A stretch of DNA of 12,166 nucleotides from Synergistaceae bacterium. GTDB taxonomy: Bacteria > Synergistota > Synergistia > Synergistales > Aminobacteriaceae. The notes below the pieces were generated by a model. That model was not told the DNA's origin and ran no database searches. It saw nothing but the letters and a program-made list of their open reading frames with translations. Positions 1 to 6,803 of the stretch are shown in pieces. The stretch's first letter is position 1. Every line of letters starts with the position of its first letter. The translations under genes were made by a program, and so were the position numbers. The stretch spans positions 1 to 12,166 of the forward strand of contig JALHFZ010000056.1 in NCBI GenBank assembly GCA_022837505.1, written 5' to 3'.

Positions 1-776
1 GTCACCACGTTGGCGATGGACGAGCCGGAGATCATGCCCGTCATCATCGAGGACAACACGGCCGCCTTGGCCGGTCCGCCCACGGTGTTCTTGGTCATGG
101 CGAAGGCCAGGCGGATGAAGAATTCTCCGGCTCCCGTTTTTTCAAGAAACGCCCCGAAGATGATGAAGGGCGCCACATAGAGGATCATCATTCGGGCGGA
201 GATACCGTAAAATCCTTCCAGTCCGGCGTAGACGACGTTGACCACTGCGGAGAGATCTGCCCCCCTGTGGCCGAAGGGCCCGGGGATGAGATTGCCGAAA
301 AAGGCGTAGGCAAGGAGGACAAGGGAGACGGATGTCAGTGCCCACCCTATCACCCTCCGCCCCACGTCAAGGGCGACGATGATAAGCATCGTTCCCATGA
401 TCACATCCATGGGTTCGAGACTGCCGAGGCGCATGAACCGTTCGTTTGAGTCGTACATGGCATAGAGAGATGCCGCGATGGTCAGGGCGATAACGAGAAG
501 GTCCACCCAGAAGGAGAGAACCCGGTGGTTCTGTTTCCGGGAGAAGGGGTAGACGATTGCAGTCATTATAAAGATGACCATGAGAAAGACCGCGTGCTTT
601 ACGACGACGTCCGTACCGATGAAGACCGTCCAGTAGAGGATGAGGAAGGACAATCCCGCAAGGCCGAACCGGACGAGGGAGAGCCATATTCCTGAAAATG
701 ACCTTTCGATGGAAGCTTCCTGAGGGATCGGGATTTCAGATTCTTTTGGTTCGGGGCTCCTGGTGCTACCTGCCAT
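1..776 (-). CDS. TRAP transporter fused permease (DctQM-type), N-terminal part, cut by window edge
   Basis: This is the membrane component of a tripartite ATP-independent periplasmic transporter, which imports organic anions using an ion gradient together with a periplasmic binding protein. 258 codons are visible and the frame is open at base 1, so the C-terminal part is missing. After a polar N-terminus of about 30 residues come several hydrophobic segments, roughly at residues 34-53, 60-77, 90-108, 122-138, 143-162 and 195-212. Residues 232-258 (GGPAKAAVLSSMMTG followed by MISGSSIANVV) are the hallmark of the large DctM-like subunit. The preceding small-subunit-like helices show that small and large subunits are fused, as is usual beside TAXI binding proteins. 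The ATG at 776 has an AGGAG eight bases upstream. It follows the TAXI gene in the same unit. Substrate unknown. The family call is firm. Confidence 0.9.
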   Translation of the reverse strand, partial: MAGSTRSPEPKESEIPIPQEASIERSFSGIWLSLVRFGLAGLSFLILYWTVFIGTDVVVKHAVFLMVIFIMTAIVYPFSRKQNHRVLSFWVDLLVIALTIAASLYAMYDSNERFMRLGSLEPMDVIMGTMLIIVALDVGRRVIGWALTSVSLVLLAYAFFGNLIPGPFGHRGADLSAVVNVVYAGLEGFYGISARMMILYVAPFIIFGAFLEKTGAGEFFIRLAFAMTKNTVGGPAKAAVLSSMMTGMISGSSIANVV

Positions 777-797
777 GAAGTCGGCTCCTTTCGCAGT

Positions 798-828
798 GCC
801 GGGCGCCCTGGTGACGAGGACGCCCGGC
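798..828 (-). other. Intergenic hairpin between the TAXI and TRAP permease genes
   Basis: A perfect 8-bp GC-rich stem (GCCGGGCG at 798-805 pairing with CGCCCGGC at 821-828) encloses a 15-nt loop in the short gap between the binding-protein gene and the permease gene. No T-run follows on the minus strand, so it is not a classical terminator. Inference: such stems often protect the 3' end of an abundant binding-protein message or partly attenuate read-through, giving more binding protein than permease. Confidence 0.5.
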
Positions 829-845
829 TCTAATGAAAAATTCTT

Positions 846-1805
846 CTACTTCAGAACGCCTGCTTCCTTATAGAATCTCTCCGCCCCGGGGTGAAGGGGG
901 ATGGGAGTCCATTTCGCGGCGTTCTCAAGGGACATCCCCTTGCCGGCGGAATGGACCTTTCCCATGTAGGCAAGGCCCTCAGGGCTGTAGGCAGCCTTGA
1001 CCATGCTGTAGACGAGGTTCTCGTCCACGTCAGCCCGGACGCCCCACATGGCGCCGGAGCCGACGGTCTCCACTTCGTGGTCGATTCCCTTGTAGGTGCC
1101 GGCGGGAACGGAGAGGGGGAGATACTGGGGCATTTCGGCGATGAGTTTGTCCCGATAGCCGGGAGCAAAGGTGATGAGGACGAGGTCATGGGTCAGGGAA
1201 AGCTCGGAGAGGGTGGGCGTCGGGAGGGTGGAGGTCTCCATGACTGCGTCAACCTGTCCTGCCTTCAGGGCTTCCATGGCTTCTCTGGCGGGAAGATAGA
1301 CGATTTTTTTGAAATCTTTCTCGGGATCGAGGCCGTGGATCTTCACCCAGTGGAAGAACTGCTGGTGCATGGAGCCGCCGGGTGAGCCTGCGCAGACGAC
1401 TTTGTCCTTGAGATCGAGGTAGGTTTTGATTCCCGTGCTCTTGAGGGTGAAGGGCTGGCCGTACTGAAGATAAAGGATTCCCACGCCCCGCATCTTGTCG
1501 TAGACCTTTTTGTAGGGGGCTTTTCCCTCGAAGGCGAGGGGAGGGTCGATGGTGTTCAGCATTCCAATCTCAGCCTGGCCGGAATCGAGCTTGTTGATGT
1601 TCTCGTTGACTCCGCCGGAGGTGACGGCAGTGATCTCAACTTCGGGAACATTTTTCGTGATAAAGTCGGCCAGTCCGCCGCCGATGGCGTAAAATCCGCC
1701 TCCCATGGAACCTGTGGTGAAGTTCAGCTGTGTGGGAGCCGCCAGGGCCGCTCCGCAGAAAAGAAATACCCCAAGGATCGCGAGCAGTACCGTGAATCTC
1801 TTCAT
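846..1805 (-). CDS. TAXI family TRAP transporter solute-binding protein
   Basis: This periplasmic receptor captures the substrate and delivers it to the fused permease encoded just downstream. The 319-residue product starts with a signal peptide (KR near the N-terminus, a hydrophobic core, likely cleavage after the ALA at residues 20-22). The Cys at 17 is not in a proper lipobox, so a lipoprotein is unlikely. The mature start, with FTTGSMGGGFYAIGGGLA, and the later segment VCAGSPGGSMHQQF match the TAXI (TRAP-associated extracytoplasmic immunogenic) family, whose characterised members are few and are thought to bind small acids such as glutamate or related compounds. The length is typical of the family. 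The ATG at 1805 is preceded by AAGGGGG at good spacing. It lies 31 nt after the VOC gene. The family call is firm; the ligand is unknown. Confidence 0.93.
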   Translation of the reverse strand: MKRFTVLLAILGVFLFCGAALAAPTQLNFTTGSMGGGFYAIGGGLADFITKNVPEVEITAVTSGGVNENINKLDSGQAEIGMLNTIDPPLAFEGKAPYKKVYDKMRGVGILYLQYGQPFTLKSTGIKTYLDLKDKVVCAGSPGGSMHQQFFHWVKIHGLDPEKDFKKIVYLPAREAMEALKAGQVDAVMETSTLPTPTLSELSLTHDLVLITFAPGYRDKLIAEMPQYLPLSVPAGTYKGIDHEVETVGSGAMWGVRADVDENLVYSMVKAAYSPEGLAYMGKVHSAGKGMSLENAAKWTPIPLHPGAERFYKEAGVLK

Positions 1806-1836
1806 CGTGTTTCCCCCTTTAAGATTTTTTTGGTGC

Positions 1837-2253
1837 CTATTTCTGATCTCCCTGGCCGAGGCTGAAGACCGGCCTCAGTTCGGGATTCAGAAAACACTGG
1901 GCTTCCAGGGCGTACCCTTCGGGATCTTCGAAGAAGAAGGCTTCAATCTGAATATCCGGTTTGTCGAGGAGTTCCGAGGTAAGCTTGACCCCCTGCTCCT
2001 TCAGATAGTCATACCAGCCCTTGACATCGTCGACCACGAAGGTGACGAGGACTGAGCTTTCCTTTACCGGAGCCGTGCAGTGGCCGTGCTTTTCGTCCAC
2101 GATGCCGAGGAAGGCCGTTCCCCCCACCTTGTAGATGCGGCAGGTCCCCTGGTCATCCGCAAGCTCGAACCCCATGATGCGCTCATAGAAATCGATCGCC
2201 GCCGTCAGGTCCTTATAGTAAAAAAAGGTAATTTGAGAAGCTACTTTGTGCAT
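1837..2253 (-). CDS. VOC (glyoxalase/bleomycin-resistance fold) family protein
   Basis: A 138-residue cytoplasmic protein with two tandem beta-alpha-beta-beta-beta modules of the vicinal oxygen chelate fold. The first begins near residue 7 (ITFFYYKDL, then FYERIMGFEL) and the second near residue 67 (VLVTFVVDDV, ending with EDPEGYALEAQC). The fold includes glyoxalase I, ring-cleaving dioxygenases, methylmalonyl-CoA epimerase and drug-binding proteins. The usual first-strand and mid-protein metal-ligand His positions are not obvious here, although a Glu follows in the last strand. A metal-independent binding role or an unusual metal site is therefore possible. AGGAGA precedes the ATG at 2253. 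It sits between a GntR regulator and a TRAP transporter in one apparent operon, which suggests a job linked to the transported compound. I cannot assign a reaction. Confidence 0.85.
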   Translation of the reverse strand: MHKVASQITFFYYKDLTAAIDFYERIMGFELADDQGTCRIYKVGGTAFLGIVDEKHGHCTAPVKESSVLVTFVVDDVKGWYDYLKEQGVKLTSELLDKPDIQIEAFFFEDPEGYALEAQCFLNPELRPVFSLGQGDQK

Positions 2254-2295
2254 TTAAATTCTCCTTTTCCTTTTGAAGTGAAAACTCAATGGTGT

Positions 2296-3018
2296 TCACG
2301 GGAGGACATGGCCGTAGGGTACGGCCCCTCCCAGTTCTCTTCCCTCTCCCTCCTTCCAGTATTCGCAGTTTTCAAGAACATGGGCTTCGATGATTTTGCG
2401 GGCCTGCTCACCCTCACCCGATTCGAGCACGGAGACGATTTCCTCGTGCTGGTCCCAGCTGGGACGCCGGGGAGAACTGCCCGTTTCGATCTCCTCTATT
2501 CCGGTGTAGAAGGTGGCGTAGAGCAGGGTATACATGATGGATCTCCAGAAGACAGGGGCGAAGGACCGGAGGAGGTAGCGGTTGCCCGACCCCCGGACGA
2601 GAGCGAAGTGAAAGTTGCCGTTGAGGGCCGCATACTCTCCCCTTCTGGAACCGTTGGCGTAGAGCTCCTTCTGTTTCATTATGATGGCGAAAAGTTCGGC
2701 GGAAAGGTCCCCGGGAAGGCGGCCTGCGAGCAGAGAAGCGGCCATCCCCTCAAGGGCGGCCCGGGCGTGAAAGACCTCTGTCATGTCCGGGCGGGTGAGG
2801 GGGGGCAGAAAATACCCCTTCCGGCCGGGTGTTTTGGAGAGAAGCCCTTCGGCGGTGAGGCGGCCGAGGGCATGCCGCAGGGGTGTGCGGCTCATGGAGA
2901 ACCGTTCCGCAAGCTCCGTCTCGTAGAGCCGCTCCCCCGGGCGGATCTCCCGGGTGCGGATCAGTTCGAAGATCGTCTGAAATGCTCGTTCATCAGCCTG
3001 CAGATTCAGAGGAGCCAC
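2296..3018 (-). CDS. GntR family transcriptional regulator, FadR/FCD subfamily
   Basis: A 240-residue one-component regulator. Residues 8-75 form the winged helix-turn-helix (IRPGERLYETELAERF, then MSRTPLRHALGRL), and the rest is an all-helical FCD ligand domain. FCD proteins usually hold a metal through one Asp and three His. Here His137, His191 and His213 are present, while the usual Asp is Asn133. I chose the GTG at 3018 because GGAGG lies nine bases upstream and translation then begins just before the DNA-binding domain. The longer frame from an ATG at 3075 has no ribosome-binding site and begins with 19 atypical residues. It is the first gene of the unit with the VOC and TRAP genes, so it probably controls them and itself in response to the transported compound or a metabolite of it. 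Confidence 0.9.
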   Translation of the reverse strand: MAPLNLQADERAFQTIFELIRTREIRPGERLYETELAERFSMSRTPLRHALGRLTAEGLLSKTPGRKGYFLPPLTRPDMTEVFHARAALEGMAASLLAGRLPGDLSAELFAIIMKQKELYANGSRRGEYAALNGNFHFALVRGSGNRYLLRSFAPVFWRSIMYTLLYATFYTGIEEIETGSSPRRPSWDQHEEIVSVLESGEGEQARKIIEAHVLENCEYWKEGEGRELGGAVPYGHVLP

Positions 3019-3050
3019 AGAGACAACCCTCCAGGAGAAGAATAGGAAAA

Positions 3051-3076
3051 GTGTGTATCCATTGTGCGTATCCATA
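3051..3076. repeat. 13-bp tandem direct repeat in the GntR leader
   Basis: Two adjacent copies, GTGTGTATCCATT (3051-3063) and GTGCGTATCCATA (3064-3076), agree at 11 of 13 positions. They lie between the predicted transcription start and the GTG start of the regulator. A regulator binding site is possible; this is inference. Confidence 0.5.
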
Positions 3077-3088
3077 AAGTGCTTATGG
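3072..3088. promoter_or_regulatory. Inverted repeat at the GntR transcription start (candidate operator)
   Basis: CCATAA (3072-3077) and TTATGG (3083-3088) form a perfect inverted repeat with a 5-nt spacer, just downstream of the predicted -10 box and covering the likely start of transcription. Its size suits a dimeric GntR regulator and its position suits autorepression. The sequence does not resemble an operator I know for a named FCD protein. Confidence 0.45.
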
Positions 3089-3090
3089 GC

Positions 3091-3118
3091 ATTATATATT
3101 ATGCAGGATTGAAGTCAA
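3091..3118 (-). promoter_or_regulatory. Sigma70-type promoter of the GntR-VOC-TRAP unit
   Basis: On the minus strand a TTGACT -35 box (3118-3113) and a consensus TATAAT -10 box (3096-3091) are separated by 16 nt. Transcription would start near 3084 and leave a leader of about 65 nt before the GTG start at 3018. It is among the best promoter matches in the window. Confidence 0.75.
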
Positions 3119-3127
3119 TGGGCTTGT

Positions 3128-3170
3128 AAAAAAAGGCTCTTCCGGAGAAGCCCCGGAAGAGCCTTTTTTT
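3128..3170 (-). terminator. Rho-independent terminator ending the dpp unit (symmetric, possibly bidirectional)
   Basis: An 11-bp perfect stem (3135-3145 with 3153-3163) with a 7-nt loop is flanked by seven A on the left and seven T on the right. It therefore has a T-run in either direction. It lies 34 nt beyond the dppA stop codon and upstream of the GntR promoter, so it ends the peptide-transport operon and insulates the TRAP unit from it. Confidence 0.93.
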
Positions 3171-3204
3171 CTGATGCTGATTTTTACCAGTATGGAGTCA
3201 GATG

Positions 3205-4749
3205 CTACTTGACGTCCATTTCGTAGGCGAGGATGGACTTGTCGGCCCGAGGCTCGAAGACGACATTCTTCTTCTTGCCGTAGAGGTCCTGCTGGAAGTA
3301 GAGGGGGACGATCCCACCGTCCTCGACGATCATCTGAGCGGCTCTTTCGAGAATCTCTCCCCGTTTCGCCGGGTCGGCCGTGCCGCCCGCTTCATCAATC
3401 AGGTCGTCGAAGGCAGGGTTGGCATAGTGGCCGCGGTTGGAGCCGCCCTTGGCGGGGTTCTTCCCCCGGGTGTAGAAGAGCACGCTTGCCATCTCGCCCA
3501 CGTCGATGGGCTCGGACCAGCCGGTCATGACGAGGCTGGACTTGTCCCCCGGGCGGACGAAATCAAAGAAGACCGACTTGGGGTGAAGGCGAAGCTCGAC
3601 CTGGATCCCCACCTTGGTCAGCTGGCTCGCGAGGGCCTGGGCGACCTGTCCGTCGTTGGGATACCGGCCGTTGGGGGCGTCGAGATAGACCTTGAACCCG
3701 TCGGGGTAGCCCGCTTCGGCAAGGAGCTTCTTCGCCTGATCGGGGTCATAGACGGGGGGAGCGATCTTATCGGAGTACCCCCGCCGTCCCTCAAGGACCA
3801 TCTGGTTTGTGGCATAGGCGTTCCCGTTCATGATCATCTTGACGATGGAACCACGGTTAATTGCCAGGGAGAGGGCCTTGCGGACCCGCAAATCTGTCAG
3901 GGGGTTCTTGTCGAGGCCGATGATTCCGGGCCCCTGGGGGCGATGGGCGTCCACGTGGAGGTAGATGAGCCGTTCGCTCGGACGGTCGACGACTTCGATC
4001 CCCTCAGTAGCCTTCACTTTGTCCACGTCCCGTACGGGGACGTCCTCGATGATGTCCACTTCTCCAGTGAGAAGGGCCGCCGTGCGGGTCGCCGCGTTGC
4101 TGATGGGGCGGATGGTGACCTTCTTGATCGCCGGTGCGCCCCCCCAGTAGGATTCGTTGGCCTTCATGGTGATGTGGTCTTCCTTGACCCATTCCTCGAA
4201 GATGTATGGTCCGGTCCCCATGGGGGCCAGGTTGAAGGCGGCGTCACCGATCTTCGTGCGGTACGCCTTCGGAAGGATGCGCAGGGAAGCGAGGGACTCG
4301 AGAAGGATTGCGGAGGGTTCATTGGTGATGATTTTGATCGTGTGGGGGTCGATGACCTGCACTTCCTTGATGGCGGAGGTGAAGTTCTTGTTCAGGGTCG
4401 TGCGGTTGACATCGATGGTGTAGACCACGTCCTCACCGGTGAAGTCCGTGCCGTCGTGGAACTTCACGTCCTTGCGGAGGGTGAAGGTCCAGGTGAGGTT
4501 GTCGTCGCCGATGGTCCAGGATGTGGCCAGGGCCGGTTCGGGGAGCCCAAGGGCGTTGTTGTTGAGAAGCCCGTCGTACATGTACCGCCCCATAGTGTTG
4601 GTGATGGTCTCGTCCTGCTGGGAAGGGTCCATGAAAAGCGCGTCCGACCCGAGGCCGATGACGATGCTCTTCTCCGCCCCGACCGCCCCCGCGACTGCGA
4701 GGAGCGACAGGGTCAGTGCCAGAAATACTGCAGCCAATCGTTTCTTCAT
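3205..4749 (-). CDS. dppA: Peptide ABC transporter substrate-binding protein (SBP_bac_5 family)
   Basis: The extracytoplasmic receptor of the adjacent dipeptide/oligopeptide-type ABC transporter. The 514-residue product has a signal peptide at residues 1-25 (two Lys and an Arg, a Leu/Ala-rich core, AVGA before the probable cleavage). The long family 5 binding domain follows, recognisable by the early stretch ending MGRYMYDGLL, by WTFTLRKDVKFHDGTDFTGEDV, and by a central LTDLRVRKALSLAINR. There is no lipobox Cys, so the protein is probably soluble in a periplasm, which fits a diderm host. The ATG at 4749 follows an AAGGAGG at good spacing. It is the last gene of the unit, 58 nt after dppF, with a hairpin in the gap. 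Family 5 members bind peptides, glutathione, nickel complexes or opines; peptide is favoured by the M20 hydrolase in the operon. The dpp name is by family, not proven substrate. Confidence 0.92.
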   Translation of the reverse strand: MKKRLAAVFLALTLSLLAVAGAVGAEKSIVIGLGSDALFMDPSQQDETITNTMGRYMYDGLLNNNALGLPEPALATSWTIGDDNLTWTFTLRKDVKFHDGTDFTGEDVVYTIDVNRTTLNKNFTSAIKEVQVIDPHTIKIITNEPSAILLESLASLRILPKAYRTKIGDAAFNLAPMGTGPYIFEEWVKEDHITMKANESYWGGAPAIKKVTIRPISNAATRTAALLTGEVDIIEDVPVRDVDKVKATEGIEVVDRPSERLIYLHVDAHRPQGPGIIGLDKNPLTDLRVRKALSLAINRGSIVKMIMNGNAYATNQMVLEGRRGYSDKIAPPVYDPDQAKKLLAEAGYPDGFKVYLDAPNGRYPNDGQVAQALASQLTKVGIQVELRLHPKSVFFDFVRPGDKSSLVMTGWSEPIDVGEMASVLFYTRGKNPAKGGSNRGHYANPAFDDLIDEAGGTADPAKRGEILERAAQMIVEDGGIVPLYFQQDLYGKKKNVVFEPRADKSILAYEMDVK

Positions 4750-4785
4750 TCGTGTTTCCTCCTTATGTTATATATGGTCCTCACT

Positions 4786-4801
4786 CCGGCCAAGGGGCCG
4801 G
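4786..4801 (-). other. Hairpin between dppF and dppA
   Basis: A GC-only stem of 6 bp (CCGGCC at 4786-4791 with GGCCGG at 4796-4801) and a 4-nt loop sits just after the dppF stop codon. There is no T-run on the minus strand. Inference: it may act as an RNA stability or processing element that lets the binding protein be made in excess of the membrane parts. Confidence 0.45.
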
Positions 4802-4807
4802 CAGCTT

Positions 4808-5803
4808 TCAATAAAGATGACAGGCGACGGCCCGTCCGTCAAGTATGCGAAGTTTCGGTCGGTTGGTTTCGCAAATGCTCATTTTCTGGGGGCAGCGGCT
4901 TGCGAAGGGGCACCCGACGGGAAGGTGTATGGGGCTCGGCACGTCCCCCGAAAGGGGAACGGCAGCGATCTTCCTGTCGAGGGTCGGTGCGACCGCCAGG
5001 AGCGCCTGAGTGTAGGGGTGCAGCGGCTTTTCAAAGATACGATCCCGCTCCCCCTGCTCCACGATGAACCCCAGGTACATGATCCCCAGCCTCTCGGTGA
5101 CGTGGCGGACCACGGAGAGGTCGTGGGCGATGAAGAGATAGGAGAGGTTGAATTCGTCCCGGAGGTCCATCATAAGGTTCAGCACCTGGGCCTGGATGGA
5201 GACGTCGAGGGCCGAGACGGGCTCGTCCGCCGCGAGGAATGTAGGGTTCGTGGCGAGGGCCCGGGCGATGCCGATCCGCTGCCGCTGCCCCCCCGAGAAC
5301 TGGTGGGGGTAGCGGTCCGCCTGCTCGGGGCGGAAGCCCACAATATCGAGCAGCCGGAGCATTTTGACATGGGCCTCTTCCCTGTCCGCCGCCTCCCTGT
5401 GAAAGAGCATGGGCTCCATGACGATCTCCCTGATCCTCTGCCGGGGGTTCAGGGAGGCGTAGGGGTCTTGAAAGATCATCTGCATCTTCTTCCGGACGGG
5501 CATCATCTCCGCCGGGGTGAACTTCGTAATATCCTGGCCGTCGAAGAGGAGCGTCCCCGATTTCGGCTCGAGAAGGCGGACGATCGTCCTGGCTGTGGTC
5601 GACTTGCCGCACCCGGACTCCCCCACAAGGCTGAAGACCTCCCCCCGCCGGACGGAAAAGGAGACGCCGTTGACGGCGTGGACGGTCTTCTTCGGACGGC
5701 CCGTCAGCCTGTCGAGGATTCCGTAGGGTTGCGTGAAGGTCTGAACGAGGTCCGAGACCTCGAGAATATTTTTTGGGTCGTGCATTTTTCCCGTATTATT
5801 CAT
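4808..5803 (-). CDS. dppF: Dipeptide/oligopeptide ABC transporter ATP-binding protein, DppF/OppF type
   Basis: One of the two cytoplasmic ATPases that drive peptide import. In the 331-residue product, Walker A is GESGCGKST at residues 61-69, the Q-loop Gln is 112 (FQDP), the signature is FSGGQRQR at 169-176, Walker B with its Glu is FLAADEP at 189-195, and the switch His is 227. The oligopeptide-specific C-terminal extension (from about 260, HPYTQALL) has Cys298, Cys304, Cys311 and Cys328 in the spacing that holds a [4Fe-4S] cluster in some DppD/OppD proteins. I chose the ATG at 5803, with a purine-rich AGGGGAGGGG just upstream, over a longer frame from 5887. That longer frame would add 28 Arg/Gly-rich residues and overlap dppD deeply. 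With this start it overlaps the end of dppD by 8 nt, a sign of translational coupling. Confidence 0.93.
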   Translation of the reverse strand: MNNTGKMHDPKNILEVSDLVQTFTQPYGILDRLTGRPKKTVHAVNGVSFSVRRGEVFSLVGESGCGKSTTARTIVRLLEPKSGTLLFDGQDITKFTPAEMMPVRKKMQMIFQDPYASLNPRQRIREIVMEPMLFHREAADREEAHVKMLRLLDIVGFRPEQADRYPHQFSGGQRQRIGIARALATNPTFLAADEPVSALDVSIQAQVLNLMMDLRDEFNLSYLFIAHDLSVVRHVTERLGIMYLGFIVEQGERDRIFEKPLHPYTQALLAVAPTLDRKIAAVPLSGDVPSPIHLPVGCPFASRCPQKMSICETNRPKLRILDGRAVACHLY

Positions 5804-6794
5804 GCCCCTCCCCTTCCTCCGCCATTCCCGCGGGGTGATAGCAGGCCGCCTTCCGCCCCGGAGAGAGAAGGCGCATCTCCGGCACATCCTGAAGGCATCG
5901 TTCCGTCGCCCGGGAGCAGCGGGGGGCGAAGGAGCACCCCTTCGGAAGGTCGAAGAGGCTTGGCACCATCCCCGAGATCTGGGGAAGGCGGGGCGTCCGC
6001 GCCCCGGCCATCTTCGGTATGGACTCGAGCAGCCCCTTCGTGTAGGGGTGATGAGGGTTGGCTATGAGGTCCTTTGTGGGCCCCTCCTCCACAATTTTTC
6101 CGCAGTACATCACGGCGACCCGGTGGGTCATCTCCGAGACGACGGCCAGATCGTGGGTGATGAGGATGAGGGCCGAGCCGAACTTGTGCACCAGGTTCTC
6201 CATGAGCTTCAGTATCTGGGCCTGGACGGTCACGTCGAGGGCCGTGGTGGGCTCGTCGGCGATGATGAGCCGGGGGTTCACCGCAAGGGCGATGGCGATG
6301 ACCACCCGCTGGCGCATCCCTCCGGAGAACTGGTGGGGGTAGTTGTTGATCCGGTCCGCCGGGTTCGGGATCCCCACCTCCGTCAGCAGGTCCAGTATCC
6401 GCTGCTTTCGTTCGGCCGAGGAGAGGTCCGTGTGCAGGGCGAGCATCTCGTCGATCTGTGAGCCGATGGTCTGCAGAGGGTTGAGGGAGGTCATGGGGTC
6501 CTGGAAGATCATGGAGATCTCCTTTCCCCGGATGCGGCGCATCTCCTCCTCGGACTTCTTCAGCAGGTCCTCCCCCCGGAAGAAGACCTCCCCTCCGGAG
6601 ATCCTCCCCGGCAGGTCGATCAGGCCCAGCAGGGAGAAGCCCGTGACGGATTTTCCGCCCCCCGACTCCCCCACGATCCCCAGGATCTCCCCTTCCTTCA
6701 GAGTAAAGTCCACGCCGTCCACCGCCTTCACGGTCCCCCGGAAGAGCTCGAAACAGGTTTTGAGATTTTTCACTTCCAGCAGATATTCAGCCAT
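5796..6794 (-). CDS. dppD: Dipeptide/oligopeptide ABC transporter ATP-binding protein, DppD/OppD type
   Basis: The partner ATPase of DppF. The 332-residue product has Walker A GESGGGKSV at residues 42-50, Q-loop Gln98 (FQDP), signature FSGGMRQR at 156-163, Walker B LIIADEP at 176-182 and switch His214. The C-terminal extension begins near HHPYTKGLL (248-256) and carries Cys287, Cys293, Cys300 and Cys318, the same CX5CX6C pattern with a distant fourth Cys as in DppF. This suggests an iron-sulfur cluster in each subunit. The length is usual for the family. GGGGG lies five bases before the ATG at 6794. The gap to dppC is 9 nt and the end overlaps dppF by 8 nt. All catalytic residues are intact, so the protein should be active. 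Confidence 0.94.
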   Translation of the reverse strand: MAEYLLEVKNLKTCFELFRGTVKAVDGVDFTLKEGEILGIVGESGGGKSVTGFSLLGLIDLPGRISGGEVFFRGEDLLKKSEEEMRRIRGKEISMIFQDPMTSLNPLQTIGSQIDEMLALHTDLSSAERKQRILDLLTEVGIPNPADRINNYPHQFSGGMRQRVVIAIALAVNPRLIIADEPTTALDVTVQAQILKLMENLVHKFGSALILITHDLAVVSEMTHRVAVMYCGKIVEEGPTKDLIANPHHPYTKGLLESIPKMAGARTPRLPQISGMVPSLFDLPKGCSFAPRCSRATERCLQDVPEMRLLSPGRKAACYHPAGMAEEGEGHE

Positions 6795-6803
6795 GGCAGC
6801 CCC

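Noticed and set aside
3051..3076. Tandem repeat as a CRISPR or mobile-element trace
   Set aside because: Only two short adjacent units without spacers, no cas genes or transposase nearby.
4750..4807. Separate promoter for dppA using a TATAAC-like box
   Set aside because: The box would place the transcript start at or beyond the ribosome site, and the -35 partner is poorly spaced.
3202..5067. Open plus-strand frame of 621 codons
   Set aside because: It lies antisense to dppA and dppF, has low-complexity Val/Gly/Asp-rich composition and no recognisable domain; long antisense frames are expected opposite GC-rich genes.
5804..5887. N-terminal extension of DppF by 28 residues
   Set aside because: Arg/Gly-rich and out of line with the family start; it would lie wholly inside dppD.
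4439..6067. Open plus-strand frame of 542 codons
   Set aside because: Antisense shadow of dppA, dppF and dppD, without domain, ribosome site or sensible composition.
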